From: Streptomyces sp. NBC_00285
GTDB taxonomy: Bacteria > Actinomycetota > Actinomycetes > Streptomycetales > Streptomycetaceae
Length of the DNA stretch: 64,000 nt
Reading direction: 5' to 3'
NCBI RefSeq assembly: GCF_036174265.1
Contig: NZ_CP108055.1
Span: forward strand, 6,200,001 to 6,264,000
Under the pieces are notes generated by a model. That model had not been told where the DNA came from. It saw nothing but the letters and a program-made list of their open reading frames with translations, and made no database searches. Both the position numbers and the translations under genes were made by a program. Below are positions 27,530 through 35,354 of this stretch, piece after piece. Every line of letters begins with the position of its first letter. Position 1 is the first letter of the stretch.

Positions 27530-28272
27530 GACGCCCTTCCTTCCAGGTAGTCGTAGACCGGCTTGACCGGGGCGAGGGTCAGGTCGGTGAGGATGTGGCT
27601 CGCGGAGACGATCTCCAGGACCGGCAGGTCGGCCAGCGGGGCGAGGACGTGCTGGAAGAGCTGGAGCCTCGCGGGGCCGGTGTAGGCCCACTTGACCGCG
27701 ATGTCGGTGATCTCGGTGCGGACGAGTTCCTGTACCCGGGGCGAACCGTCGTAGCCGACGATCGTCTTGAGCATGAAGGTCGGCACGGTGATCTGCGCCT
27801 CGGCCTCGCGGCGGTCCAGCTCGTGGTGCTTGTAGCCCATGGTCGCGGTGGCGACCCGCAGCGAACCGTGGTCGAGGGTGCCGACCAGCGTGCCGTGGTC
27901 GACGTACAGGCTCGGCGCGGCGATCGTCTTCGGATACGCGCTGACCTCGCGGCCCGACGCGGTCGCCGGGAAGTTGTCGAGGTACATGGCGTGCAGATAC
28001 TCGCCGCGTTCGCCGTCGAGGGTCACCGGGATGGCCTGGCCGGACTCGGTGTAGGGGCCGTAGCCGCTGACGTCGCCCATCTTCATGACCTCGAAGCGGA
28101 CCAACGGCTCGTCGACGCGCAGGGGTTCGGGGACCACGGCGCGCAGCGCGTCGGCGTCGGTGCGGTAGACGATGTTGAGGTACTCGCGGTCGGTGAACCT
28201 CGGGACCACCGGCGGGAACGCCGGGCCGGTCAGCGGGGTGACCACGTGCTGCCGTACGTCTTCGATCCTCAT
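27526..28272 (-). CDS. Acetoacetate decarboxylase-like protein
   Basis: A 248-aa protein of the acetoacetate decarboxylase superfamily. The likely Schiff-base Lys is in GREVSAYPKTIAAPSL, matching the EVxGYPK motif. The conserved N-terminal block FTDREYLNIVYRTD and later GYKHHELD are present. Members of this superfamily decarboxylate 3-oxo acids or act as aldolases/dehydratases on related compounds. Its location between a crotonase and a 3-hydroxyacyl dehydrogenase suggests it processes a 3-oxo acid made by the latter. It overlaps the downstream gene by 4 nt and lies 1 nt after the crotonase gene. Confidence 0.9.
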   Translation of the reverse strand: MRIEDVRQHVVTPLTGPAFPPVVPRFTDREYLNIVYRTDADALRAVVPEPLRVDEPLVRFEVMKMGDVSGYGPYTESGQAIPVTLDGERGEYLHAMYLDNFPATASGREVSAYPKTIAAPSLYVDHGTLVGTLDHGSLRVATATMGYKHHELDRREAEAQITVPTFMLKTIVGYDGSPRVQELVRTEITDIAVKWAYTGPARLQLFQHVLAPLADLPVLEIVSASHILTDLTLAPVKPVYDYLEGRAS

Positions 28273-28273
28273 G

Positions 28274-29053
28274 TCATTTGCCCGTCCACCGCGGTGCGCG
28301 GCGCTCGGCGAAGGCGGTCATGCCCTCGCGGACGTCCGCCGAGGCCGTCAGGTCGGCCATCTCCTCGCGCTGTACGGCGAAGGCGTCGGCCTCGGGCACA
28401 CCGTCGGCGGCGCGCACGATCTGCTTGACCGCGGCCAGTGCGAGCGGGGCGTTCAGCGCGAGCTGCTCGGCGAGCCGGAGGGCCACGGCAGCGGCCTCGC
28501 CCGTGCCGGTGACCCGGTTGGCCAGGCCCAGTTCGCCGGCCCGGCGGCCGTCGACCGGTTCGCCGGTCAGCAGGAACTCCATCGCCAGGTGGTACGGGAT
28601 GCGTCCCGGCAGCCGGATCACTCCGCCGCCCGCGGCGATCAGGCCGCGCTTGACCTCGGGGAGGCCGAACCGCGCGTCCTCGGCGGCCACGATCAGGTCG
28701 CAGCCCAGGGCGAGTTCGAACCCGCCGCCCATGGCCCAGCCCTCCACGGCGGCGATCAGCGGCTTGGTCAGCGTGGTCTCGGTGAGGCCGCCGAAGCCCC
28801 GGCCCTCGATCTCGGGGGACTCGCCGCGCAGGGCGGCCTTGAGGTCCATGCCGGCGCTGAAGGTGCCCTCCGCGCCGGTCAGGACGCCCACGCGGAGTGC
28901 GGGGTCGGCTTCCAGATCGTCCAGGGCGGCGGCGAGGCCCGCGGCGACGGCGGCGTTCACGGCGTTGCGCGCCCTGGGGCGGTCGATGGTGATCAGGAGG
29001 GTCGAGCCGATGCGTTCGGTGCGGACTTCGGCGCGTGCGTCGGTGGTGCTCAT
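28274..29053 (-). CDS. Enoyl-CoA hydratase/isomerase family protein
   Basis: A 259-aa crotonase. The oxyanion-hole segments are TFSAGMDLKAAL and WAMGGGFELALGCDLIVA; a catalytic Glu is in FGLPEVKRGLI, while the first catalytic Glu position is Gly/Met-rich, so a hydratase or isomerase activity cannot be separated. It resembles CaiD/PaaG-like enzymes. It lies 19 nt downstream of the CoA-transferase gene and 1 nt before the decarboxylase-like gene. Confidence 0.92.
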   Translation of the reverse strand: MSTTDARAEVRTERIGSTLLITIDRPRARNAVNAAVAAGLAAALDDLEADPALRVGVLTGAEGTFSAGMDLKAALRGESPEIEGRGFGGLTETTLTKPLIAAVEGWAMGGGFELALGCDLIVAAEDARFGLPEVKRGLIAAGGGVIRLPGRIPYHLAMEFLLTGEPVDGRRAGELGLANRVTGTGEAAAVALRLAEQLALNAPLALAAVKQIVRAADGVPEADAFAVQREEMADLTASADVREGMTAFAERRAPRWTGK

Positions 29054-29072
29054 GGGGTGCTTCCGTCTTCCG

Positions 29073-30233
29073 TTATCGGGTGGCCAGTTCGGCGAGGACG
29101 TCGGCGGTGTCCTGGCCCGCGACGGGCGCCAGACGGCGGATCGAGCCGGGCGTGGCGGAGAAGCGCACCGGGATGCCCACGGTCCGGATCGCGCCCTCGG
29201 TCGGGTGCTCGACGGTGTCGAGGAGATGGCCGTCGCGGACGTACTCGTCCTCGTGCGCGCGGTCCAGCTCCAGCACCGGGGCCATCGGGATGCTGTGCTT
29301 GGAGCACACCTCGGTCCACTCGGCGGTGGTCAGCGCCGGGGCGCACTCCTCGATCAGGGCGGCCAGGCCTTCGTGGTCGCCGGTGGCGATGGCCTCGCCG
29401 TTGACGCGCGGGTCGTCGGCCAGGTCGGCACGGCCCGCGGCGGCGAAGAAGTCGCGGAAGTTCTGCGGGTTGTAGGGAATCACACAGGCGAGACCGTCCT
29501 TCGTACGGACGGCCCGGTGGCCCTTCGTCATCGACAGGGGGAAGCCCGTGGTGCCCTGCGCCGGCTCGTAGACGTGCCCGGAGAGGTGCTCGACCAGGTT
29601 GAACGCGATGAGCGTGTCCGTCATCGGGATCTCGACGTGCTGGCCCTGACCTGTGGTGTTCCGGTGCAGCAGCGCGGCGAGCACGCTGTAGGCGATGGTC
29701 AGGGAGGACACCTTGTCGCCGAGGATGGTCGGCAGGTACACCGGCTCGCCCAGGGCGCGGTCGGCGATGTCGACGAGGCCGGAGGAGGCCTGCACGGTCT
29801 CGTCGTAGGCGGCGTCACCGGCCCGGTCGGAGTCGCTGCGGAAACCCTGGGCGTGTGCGTAGACCAGGCCCGGGTTGCGCGAGGCGACGTCGTCGTACGT
29901 CAGGCCCAGGCGGCCGAGGGCGTTCGGGCGCATGTTGGTGATGAGCACGTCCGCGGTGTCGATCAGGTCCAGGGCCTGAGCGCGCTCGGCGTCGTCCTTG
30001 AGGTTGAGCGAGACGCTGCGCTTGTTGCGGTTGACGTTGAGGTTGAGCGGGGTCATGCCGGGCGTGGTGCGGTACTGGCCGACGCGGACGGTGTCCGCGG
30101 GCGACTCGATCTTGATCACGTCGGCGCCGAGGTCTCCGAGGATCTGGGCGGCGTAGGGGCCCATCACGACGGTCGAGAGGTCGATCACGCGCACACCGTC
30201 CAGGGGGCCGGTGGGGGTGTTGGTGTCCGTCAT
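29073..30233 (-). CDS. CaiB/BaiF family (class III) CoA-transferase
   Basis: A 386-aa class III CoA-transferase that moves CoA between acyl groups through an aspartyl anhydride. The N-terminal motif GVRVIDLSTVVMGPYAAQIL, then LGADVIKIESP, and the catalytic Asp in GDAAYDETVQASSGL are all visible. It is the first gene of the operon and would activate the substrate as its CoA thioester. The ATG follows AAAGGACG. The promoter region between it and the LysR gene contains a perfect inverted repeat. Confidence 0.93.
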   Translation of the reverse strand: MTDTNTPTGPLDGVRVIDLSTVVMGPYAAQILGDLGADVIKIESPADTVRVGQYRTTPGMTPLNLNVNRNKRSVSLNLKDDAERAQALDLIDTADVLITNMRPNALGRLGLTYDDVASRNPGLVYAHAQGFRSDSDRAGDAAYDETVQASSGLVDIADRALGEPVYLPTILGDKVSSLTIAYSVLAALLHRNTTGQGQHVEIPMTDTLIAFNLVEHLSGHVYEPAQGTTGFPLSMTKGHRAVRTKDGLACVIPYNPQNFRDFFAAAGRADLADDPRVNGEAIATGDHEGLAALIEECAPALTTAEWTEVCSKHSIPMAPVLELDRAHEDEYVRDGHLLDTVEHPTEGAIRTVGIPVRFSATPGSIRRLAPVAGQDTADVLAELATR

Positions 30234-30318
30234 CGTTCGTCCTTTCGGGACTTGCTTCGTTGCCTGAATACGAAGCTAGTAGCGAAGGGAAAGAAACGGA
30301 ATGATCATGATGCGAACG

Positions 30319-30345
30319 ACGGTATGACCACAGCGGTCATACCGT
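30319..30345. promoter_or_regulatory. Perfect 11-bp inverted repeat, probable LysR operator
   Basis: ACGGTATGACC and GGTCATACCGT are exact inverted repeats around ACAGC. The site lies 86-112 nt before the CoA-transferase start and 10 nt past the LysR stop codon. No T-tract follows on the minus strand, so a terminator is less likely. Its symmetric form fits a LysR-type binding site, though the regulator's gene lies upstream on the same strand rather than divergent. Confidence 0.7.
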
Positions 30346-30354
30346 TTGTGGACG

Positions 30355-31269
30355 CTAATTATGCAGGGGCTCAGCGAAGATCTCGCGGGCGGCATCGACG
30401 AGTTCTGCCAGGTCACCGGAGTCCGCGTCGGCACGCTCACGGTTCCAGAGCAGCGCGGTCTCCAGACGCGGGTGGAAATCCGTGAAGGGCAGAACGGCCA
30501 CGTTCTCCATTCGATAACCGTTTATCGGGCTTTTCGCGTCCAGCATCGAAATGGAGAACGCGAGACCGGAGGAAATCACCTCGGCGGACGCCCCGAATCC
30601 CGTGTTGGTGAGCTTTATGCGTTTCTTCACCCCGAGCTCCGCCAGCTGACGGTCGAGCTGGTCGAAATACGCGGGAGTGATCTCCGAGGGCGAGGCGGCG
30701 TAGGGGAGGTCGGTCAGCTCGGCCAGCGCGATCGCCTCCCGCCCGGCGAACCGGTCCGCCGGTACGACCGCGCCGAGCCGCTCCGACATCACCGTCAGCT
30801 GCTCCAGCGCGGGACCGGCCACCGGGAGCCGGGCCAGCGTCAGCGCGAGGCGGCCGTCGCGCACCGCGGTGACCAGGTCGGCGGTGGCGCCGGGCCAGCG
30901 CTTGATCTCGAACCGCTCCCGCACCCGCTCGGTGAGGGCGTTGACCCGCTCCCGCAGGTCGGGGTGGACGCCCTCGGGCATGCCCAGGAACGCCGTCATG
31001 CGCTGCGGCCGCGTCGCCTCGCCCAGCCGCCACGGGATGGAGTTGACCTGTTCCAGTACATCCCGGGCGATCGGCAGCAGGGTCGTACCGGCCGGGGTGA
31101 GCCGGACGTGGTGGGTGCTGCGGTCGAAGAGCCGGTGCCCGACCTCGTGCTCGAGGTCCTTGATCCGCTGGCTCAGTGGCGGCGTCGACATGTGCAGTCT
31201 GCGCGCTGCGGCGGTGAAGTTCAGTTCCTCGGCGACGGCCACGAAATAGCGCAGATGCAGCATTTCCAC
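30355..31269 (-). CDS. LysR-family transcriptional regulator
   Basis: A 304-aa LysR-type regulator. Residues 1-62 form the winged HTH (LRYFVAVAEELNFTAAARRL, then STPPLSQRIKDLE). Residues about 90-295 form the two-lobed effector domain. It precedes the CoA-thioester operon in the same orientation and probably controls it with an acyl-CoA or hydroxy-acid effector. The start codon is an ATG at 31269; the immunity-like gene ends 32 nt further upstream on the same strand. Confidence 0.92.
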   Translation of the reverse strand: MEMLHLRYFVAVAEELNFTAAARRLHMSTPPLSQRIKDLEHEVGHRLFDRSTHHVRLTPAGTTLLPIARDVLEQVNSIPWRLGEATRPQRMTAFLGMPEGVHPDLRERVNALTERVRERFEIKRWPGATADLVTAVRDGRLALTLARLPVAGPALEQLTVMSERLGAVVPADRFAGREAIALAELTDLPYAASPSEITPAYFDQLDRQLAELGVKKRIKLTNTGFGASAEVISSGLAFSISMLDAKSPINGYRMENVAVLPFTDFHPRLETALLWNRERADADSGDLAELVDAAREIFAEPLHN

Positions 31270-31300
31270 GGTGGTGACTTACCTGTCCTTGCCTGTCGTA

Positions 31301-31804
31301 CTAGCCGAAGGGCGATTCGGCCGGGGAGGTCCAGAAGGTCACGGTCGGACCGTAGGCGCCGTCCTCCTCGTCACTCACCTCGACGGTGATCTCGAGATCC
31401 GGGTAGCGCGAGGAGAGGATTCCCTGCCAGCACTCTCCGAGCGCCAAGGCGAGTTGGGGCAGTTCCTCACCGAGATTGTCGTCGTCCGTCAGGTCGGTGT
31501 TGTTGAAGGTGCCCCACAACTCGACATGATTGACGACGACTTCAATGCGATTTCGATCGTCACCCAGCTTCGTGAACCAGTCGTCGACAGTGCTCTGGCG
31601 GAAGCGTTCCTTGAGGAACACGCAGCCGCGGTACTCGACCGTTTCGGGGCAGAACAGCCAGGCCGCGGCCAGCACGAACCGAAGGCCGCCCTCGAAGTCG
31701 AGGTAGTTGTCCGGGTCGAGATCCTCGTTCTTCCAGTCGGTCCGCCATTTCTTGAAGAAAGCCGGCAGCACACGCTCGGACCACGACGGTTTGATGCTGC
31801 TCAC
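31301..31804 (-). CDS. Putative immunity protein of the toxin module
   Basis: A 167-aa acidic protein without a recognised family. It is soluble, with no signal peptide, and rich in Asp/Glu (YPDLEITVEVSDEEDGAYG near the C-terminus) with several Trp. Its GTG start overlaps the toxin stop codon (GTGA), giving strict translational coupling. Acidic, small, last in the cassette and coupled to the toxin is the classic layout of polymorphic toxin immunity genes. The role is inferred from context. Confidence 0.72.
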   Translation of the reverse strand: MSSIKPSWSERVLPAFFKKWRTDWKNEDLDPDNYLDFEGGLRFVLAAAWLFCPETVEYRGCVFLKERFRQSTVDDWFTKLGDDRNRIEVVVNHVELWGTFNNTDLTDDDNLGEELPQLALALGECWQGILSSRYPDLEITVEVSDEEDGAYGPTVTFWTSPAESPFG

Positions 31805-33030
31805 GGGATCTCCCAGGGGAACGCGGTGCGCACGTCCTTCGACTCACCCACGAAGACTTGACCGGTCTTGGGGTTGGTATTGTGCACCATTTCTACGACA
31901 TGCGGTGTCTCCACCCCGTTGTGCGAGGCCCCCTCCAAGTCCACCCGCTTCAAGGCGCGGCCTTCGGAATCGTAGGTGGAGTAGCTGGTCACCTCGCCTG
32001 TCTGCGGATCGGTCTTGTACATGGTCCCGTTCTTGGGACCGTTGTCCTTCGGAAGCTTGAGGCCGCCGCGGCCGGAGCCGGTACCCGTGCCCTCGTACTT
32101 CTGGCCGTTCTTGATCAGCTCGGACGCCTGCTGCTGCGAGGAGCCGCCGGCACCGGACCCTTCGCTGTTCATCCGCAGTGGTTCGACCGCGGAGTCGCTT
32201 CCCGCGTGCTGGGCCAGGTCCACCGCGCCGGCGCCCGCCAGGCCGACGCCCGTGGCGATCCCGGCGGCGGACACGACGTTGAGGGGTACGCCGGCGATGG
32301 CACCGACCCCGGTGGCGTCCAGGGCCACGCCGAGACCTTCACCGCCCGCGCTGACCCCGGCCAGGAGCATGCCGCCGAGCATCGCCGCGCTGTCGCCCGG
32401 GTGCTGGACCATGGCGTTCCCGAACGAGGCGAGGTCGTTGACGACGGTCTTGCCGCCGTCCAGCAGGCCCTCGCCCACGTCGCCGAGGACGTCGCCGACC
32501 TTGGACCAGAATCCCGGGCGCTCCGGGGCGGACTCGGTGGCCTTCTTCACCAGCGCGGCCGCGGTGTGCCCGGCGGTGTCCACGGTGCCGCGGGCCGTGT
32601 CGAGGGTGCCCTGGGCGGCGCCACGGTCGGCTTCGCCGGGGTCCGTGAAGGGGGTGTCGGGGTGCTGGCCATGGGCGTTCTTGGCGGTCGCGGTCGCCGA
32701 ATCGCCGCGCGCGTACTGGGTGATGGCATCGCCCGCGTGTTGCTGGGCCGCGCGCAGGGTGGCGATGTAGTCGTACAGGGCGTTCGCGGCGGCGTGGAAG
32801 TTGTTGCCCGCCTCGACCCAGCGGGTCGGCTGGCCGTGGAAACGGTCGCGGAAGGCGTCGCCGGCAGGGCCGCTCCAGCCGTTCTCGGTGTCGATCTTCG
32901 CGAGCCCTTCGCCGGCCTCGATGAGGACGTCACCGTAGGCCAGCAGGGACTGGGCGGTCGTGGTCAGCGCGTCCGGTGAACCGGGGACGAGCTCTCGGGG
33001 ATCCGACGTCCCGCCGAGCCCGGCGGCCAT
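31801..33030 (-). CDS. T7SS-linked polymorphic toxin (type 24-like C-terminal domain)
   Basis: A 409-aa modular protein. Residues about 1-115 form a helical T7SS-type targeting domain (LVPGSPDALTTTAQSLLAYG; WSGPAGDAFRDRF). A spacer follows, with a Gly/Ala-rich hydrophobic section (about 220-300) that could enter membranes. The last 75 residues, after KLPKDNGPKNGTMYKTDP, resemble the Ntox24 (polymorphic toxin type 24) domain, with conserved HNGVETPHVVEM and NPKTGQVF segments. Ntox24 is a predicted nuclease-like toxin. The ATG overlaps the WXG-like gene (ATGA) and the stop overlaps the putative immunity gene. The domain call is from memory of the family. Confidence 0.8.
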   Translation of the reverse strand: MAAGLGGTSDPRELVPGSPDALTTTAQSLLAYGDVLIEAGEGLAKIDTENGWSGPAGDAFRDRFHGQPTRWVEAGNNFHAAANALYDYIATLRAAQQHAGDAITQYARGDSATATAKNAHGQHPDTPFTDPGEADRGAAQGTLDTARGTVDTAGHTAAALVKKATESAPERPGFWSKVGDVLGDVGEGLLDGGKTVVNDLASFGNAMVQHPGDSAAMLGGMLLAGVSAGGEGLGVALDATGVGAIAGVPLNVVSAAGIATGVGLAGAGAVDLAQHAGSDSAVEPLRMNSEGSGAGGSSQQQASELIKNGQKYEGTGTGSGRGGLKLPKDNGPKNGTMYKTDPQTGEVTSYSTYDSEGRALKRVDLEGASHNGVETPHVVEMVHNTNPKTGQVFVGESKDVRTAFPWEIP

Positions 33031-33356
33031 CAGGACGCCCCCGGGTCGGTGCCGGACGAGGACCGTAGAACGCCCTCGGTGGAGAGCTGGATGTGCTGCT
33101 CGGCCGCCTCGTAGTTCTGGACGCAGTGGTTCAGCCGGTCGGAGACCTCGGCGCCGTCGGTGGCCAGGTGGGAGACGCCGATGTTCCACCGGTCGGTGAA
33201 GTCGACGATCGCCGAGGCCAGGTCATCGTGTCCGAAGGCGTCCTTGGGAGCGTCGATGTCGCTCACCTTCTTGGTGGCCATCGCGTCCAGAGTGGTGCTG
33301 ATCCCGGAGGCGGCCTTGCGCAGTGCGCCGAGGTCCACGGAGAAACCGTCCGGCAT
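33030..33356 (-). CDS. WXG100/EspC-like small helical protein
   Basis: A 108-aa helical protein encoded directly before the toxin. It has a central Trp (FTDRWNIGV) between two helices and a YxxxE motif (NYEAAEQH) near the C-terminus, the form of the type VII secretion signal. Likely a partner or chaperone that pairs with the toxin's N-terminal domain for export. No T7SS machinery genes are in the window. It starts the three-gene module, and a 154-bp gap separates it from the DUF4253 gene upstream. Confidence 0.75.
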   Translation of the reverse strand: MPDGFSVDLGALRKAASGISTTLDAMATKKVSDIDAPKDAFGHDDLASAIVDFTDRWNIGVSHLATDGAEVSDRLNHCVQNYEAAEQHIQLSTEGVLRSSSGTDPGAS

Positions 33357-33510
33357 GCTGAGCGCCCTCCCCCTGTTAAAGACCGCAAACGAGAAGGGAG
33401 TTTAGTGGCGAATTCAGTCAGTCGATACGGGAGGGCGTGACTTGAAAGGGAATTTGCTTATGGGAGACCTCTGGTTTGCCTTGCTTGCCTCGGGTGCTTC
33501 CCCGGGCCGG

Positions 33511-34317
33511 TCAGTCCCACCAGAAGGACCAGAAGCGTTGGCCCAGCACCTGGTGTTCGGCGTACTCGCGCAGGCTCGCGGTCATGTTGTCCGGGCAGAA
33601 CGCGAAGTGTTCGGCGGCGACGGCCTCCGCGACCTCCCTCGTGGTCGGCGGGGCGGCGACCGACACCACCAGACGGTCGAAACCGAGGGCGACGACCCGT
33701 ATGCCGAAACGGTCCTCCCAGGAGCGGAGCACCGCGCACAGGCGCGCCACGTCGTTCTCGTGGTTCAGCGGGCCCGTCCAGCCGATCGCCGCCGGGATGT
33801 CCGCGCTGCGCCGGGCCGGGACCAGGGCGAGGCGTGGGTCCTTGAACCAGGTCCCCTCGTCGAGGAGCGCGTTGGCGGTCTCCGCGGCCCGGGTGTCGGG
33901 GTCGGCGGGGAGGGAGGCGGGGGCGTCGGCCAGGCCGGGCCAGGTCTCGCCGGGGAACTCCTCGTCGGCGTCGAGCTCGTCGGCGGCGTACTCCTCCCAG
34001 AAGCCCGCCAGCACCTCCTCAGGGTCGTGGTCCCCGGGATACGACATCTCCCCGGGCATCAACTCCCACTCCGCGGGCCCGCCCTGGGTGCCGCCGACGT
34101 CTATCAGCACGGGCAGCAGCCCGGTTCGCGCGGCCGGTGTGCCCAGCGCGGTCCACGCGCCGGATGACGCGCCGTACTCGGCGTGCCACAGCAGCGGTTC
34201 GTGCCACGGGCCGTCGTCGGTCGCGTCGATCAGTCTCCCGAGCGGGAGCCCGAGTCCGAGGGAACGCCCGCTCGGGTCTGTCGCCAGCGTGGGCAGCGAG
34301 TTGGGAAGAGTCGCCAT
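33511..34317 (-). CDS. DUF4253 domain protein
   Basis: A 268-aa soluble protein. The C-terminal 100 residues match DUF4253 (PLNHENDVARLCAVLRSWED, then RVVALGFDRLVVSVA, ending in a Phe/Trp-rich LGQRFWSFWWD). The N-terminal part contains EWELMPGEMSYPGDHDPEEV and is acidic. Function is unknown; the family is often found in accessory regions and near toxin modules, so it could be another immunity protein, but that is a guess. The ATG at 34317 is preferred over the GTG at 34347. Confidence 0.82.
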   Translation of the reverse strand: MATLPNSLPTLATDPSGRSLGLGLPLGRLIDATDDGPWHEPLLWHAEYGASSGAWTALGTPAARTGLLPVLIDVGGTQGGPAEWELMPGEMSYPGDHDPEEVLAGFWEEYAADELDADEEFPGETWPGLADAPASLPADPDTRAAETANALLDEGTWFKDPRLALVPARRSADIPAAIGWTGPLNHENDVARLCAVLRSWEDRFGIRVVALGFDRLVVSVAAPPTTREVAEAVAAEHFAFCPDNMTASLREYAEHQVLGQRFWSFWWD

Positions 34318-34542
34318 GCCAGTGACTGTAAGTGCCGCCACTGACAACAGGTGTTCAGCCGGGGCACCGGCCCACCGGACACGTCCACGGCCCGCCGGCG
34401 GGGTCCTGCCATACGGCGATCCCGTCCACCAGGGCCGCCCGCGCGGGGCGTTGGGTGCCGGGCACGAGGGGGAGACCGACGGCGTACAGGTCGACGTCGG
34501 CGTGGGGCACGTGGTCGGCGAGGGCGAGTTGGGCGACGTCCC

Positions 34543-34605
34543 TTACTTCAGGGCGGCGGTGAAGGCGGCCCAGGTGGCGGGGGTGACCTGGAGGGTGGGG
34601 GCGAT
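34543..34605 (-). pseudogene. C-terminal fragment of a DUF397 protein
   Basis: Only the last 20 or so codons remain: APTLQVTPATWAAFTAALK then stop. This is the usual C-terminal strand of small Streptomyces DUF397 proteins. No DUF397 sequence continues upstream; the match ends at the junction near 34605-34622. Confidence 0.6.
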
Positions 34606-34622
34606 GTCTTCGGTTCGACGGG

Positions 34623-34799
34623 CGGACGCTGGTCGTGGAGGTGCACGACAGCGGGCCCGGTGTGCCGCGCATCGTCCACGACGCGGACGAGGGCGGGCGG
34701 GGGCTGCTGCTCGTCGCCGCGCTGAGTGACACGTGGGGGGTGCGGGAGCGGGCGCTCGGGAAGGCCGTGTGGTGCGAGTTCGGTCAGCTTTCGCCTTGA
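34623..34799 (+). pseudogene. C-terminal fragment of an RsbW-like ATP-binding protein
   Basis: 58 codons plus stop encode the C-terminal half of an anti-sigma-type HATPase: LVVEVHDSGPGVPRI, then EGGRGLLLVAALSDTWGV, with the N2/G-box features, ending in VWCEFGQLSP. The N-terminal helix and the N-box (NAxxH) are absent. It begins directly against the DUF397 fragment on the other strand. Confidence 0.7.
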
Positions 34800-34845
34800 T
34801 CGGCGCACGGTTCGACACCTGGTGCGAGCACTGCGAGCACACGAA

Positions 34846-34894
34846 AAGGCCACCAGCGGAGCCCCGGTCGGGTGCGGACGCAGCTGGTGGCCTT
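34846..34894 (-). terminator. Terminator of the small secreted protein gene
   Basis: A 12-bp stem (34846-34857 with 34883-34894), followed on the minus strand by a T-rich run CCTTTTCG. It lies 80 nt past the stop of the gene at 34974-35354. Confidence 0.75.
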
Positions 34895-34973
34895 CGTGAT
34901 GCGACGTGATGCGACGAGTCGCTTGTCCCGGGTGTCGAAGTGCCTGTTCGGCGCCTGCTGGTTCAGACGGGGT

Positions 34974-35354
34974 TCAGCACTCGTTGGGCACGTTGCCCGT
35001 CTGGTTCCCCTTCAGCAGGCCGCCCCAGATCCAGCTCGAGCCCGAGCCGAGCAGGACCCACTTGTCGTGGGCGACGCCGTTCTGGTTCACATACTGACCG
35101 TGTGCCCAGCAGATGGCGCTGAGCTGGTAGTTGGCGGGGACCGAGTAGTTGATGCTGCAGTTGGTCGAGGCACAGCTGCGGATGTTCGCGCTGGTCCACG
35201 TGTAGACCCACGTGTTGGCGGCGATCCGGTCGGATGCGGCTGTGCGGGCGTCCCGGTCGGTGGACGTCGCCGCCGCGGCGGTCGGTGCGGACATTCCCGC
35301 GGCGGCCAGCAGCCCTGCCGCGATCGTCGTTATGACCTTGGCTCTCATGTGCAT
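34974..35354 (-). CDS. Small secreted SH3-like protein
   Basis: A 126-aa exported protein. Residues 1-29 form a signal peptide (MRAKVITTIAAGLLAAAGMS, cleavage after about APTAAAA). The mature part has the bacterial SH3-type pattern WTSANIRSCASTNCSINYSV and LSAICWAHGQYVNQNGVAHD, with four Cys before the terminal Cys, giving possible disulphides. Such domains bind cell-wall peptides or are found alone in Streptomyces. The first ATG has AGGGGG 9 nt upstream. Its terminator follows at 34846-34894. Confidence 0.82.
   Translation of the reverse strand: MHMRAKVITTIAAGLLAAAGMSAPTAAAATSTDRDARTAASDRIAANTWVYTWTSANIRSCASTNCSINYSVPANYQLSAICWAHGQYVNQNGVAHDKWVLLGSGSSWIWGGLLKGNQTGNVPNEC

Larger units (their letters stand above)
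34318..34973. other. 656-bp accessory region with gene remnants
   Basis: No intact gene was found. It contains two back-to-back gene fragments (DUF397 tail at 34543-34605 on the minus strand, ATP-binding tail at 34623-34799 on the plus strand) and, at about 34380-34540 on the minus strand, a protein-like stretch LYAVGLPLVPGTQRPARAAL that may be the tail of another lost gene. It ends in a minus-strand terminator. Confidence 0.6.
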
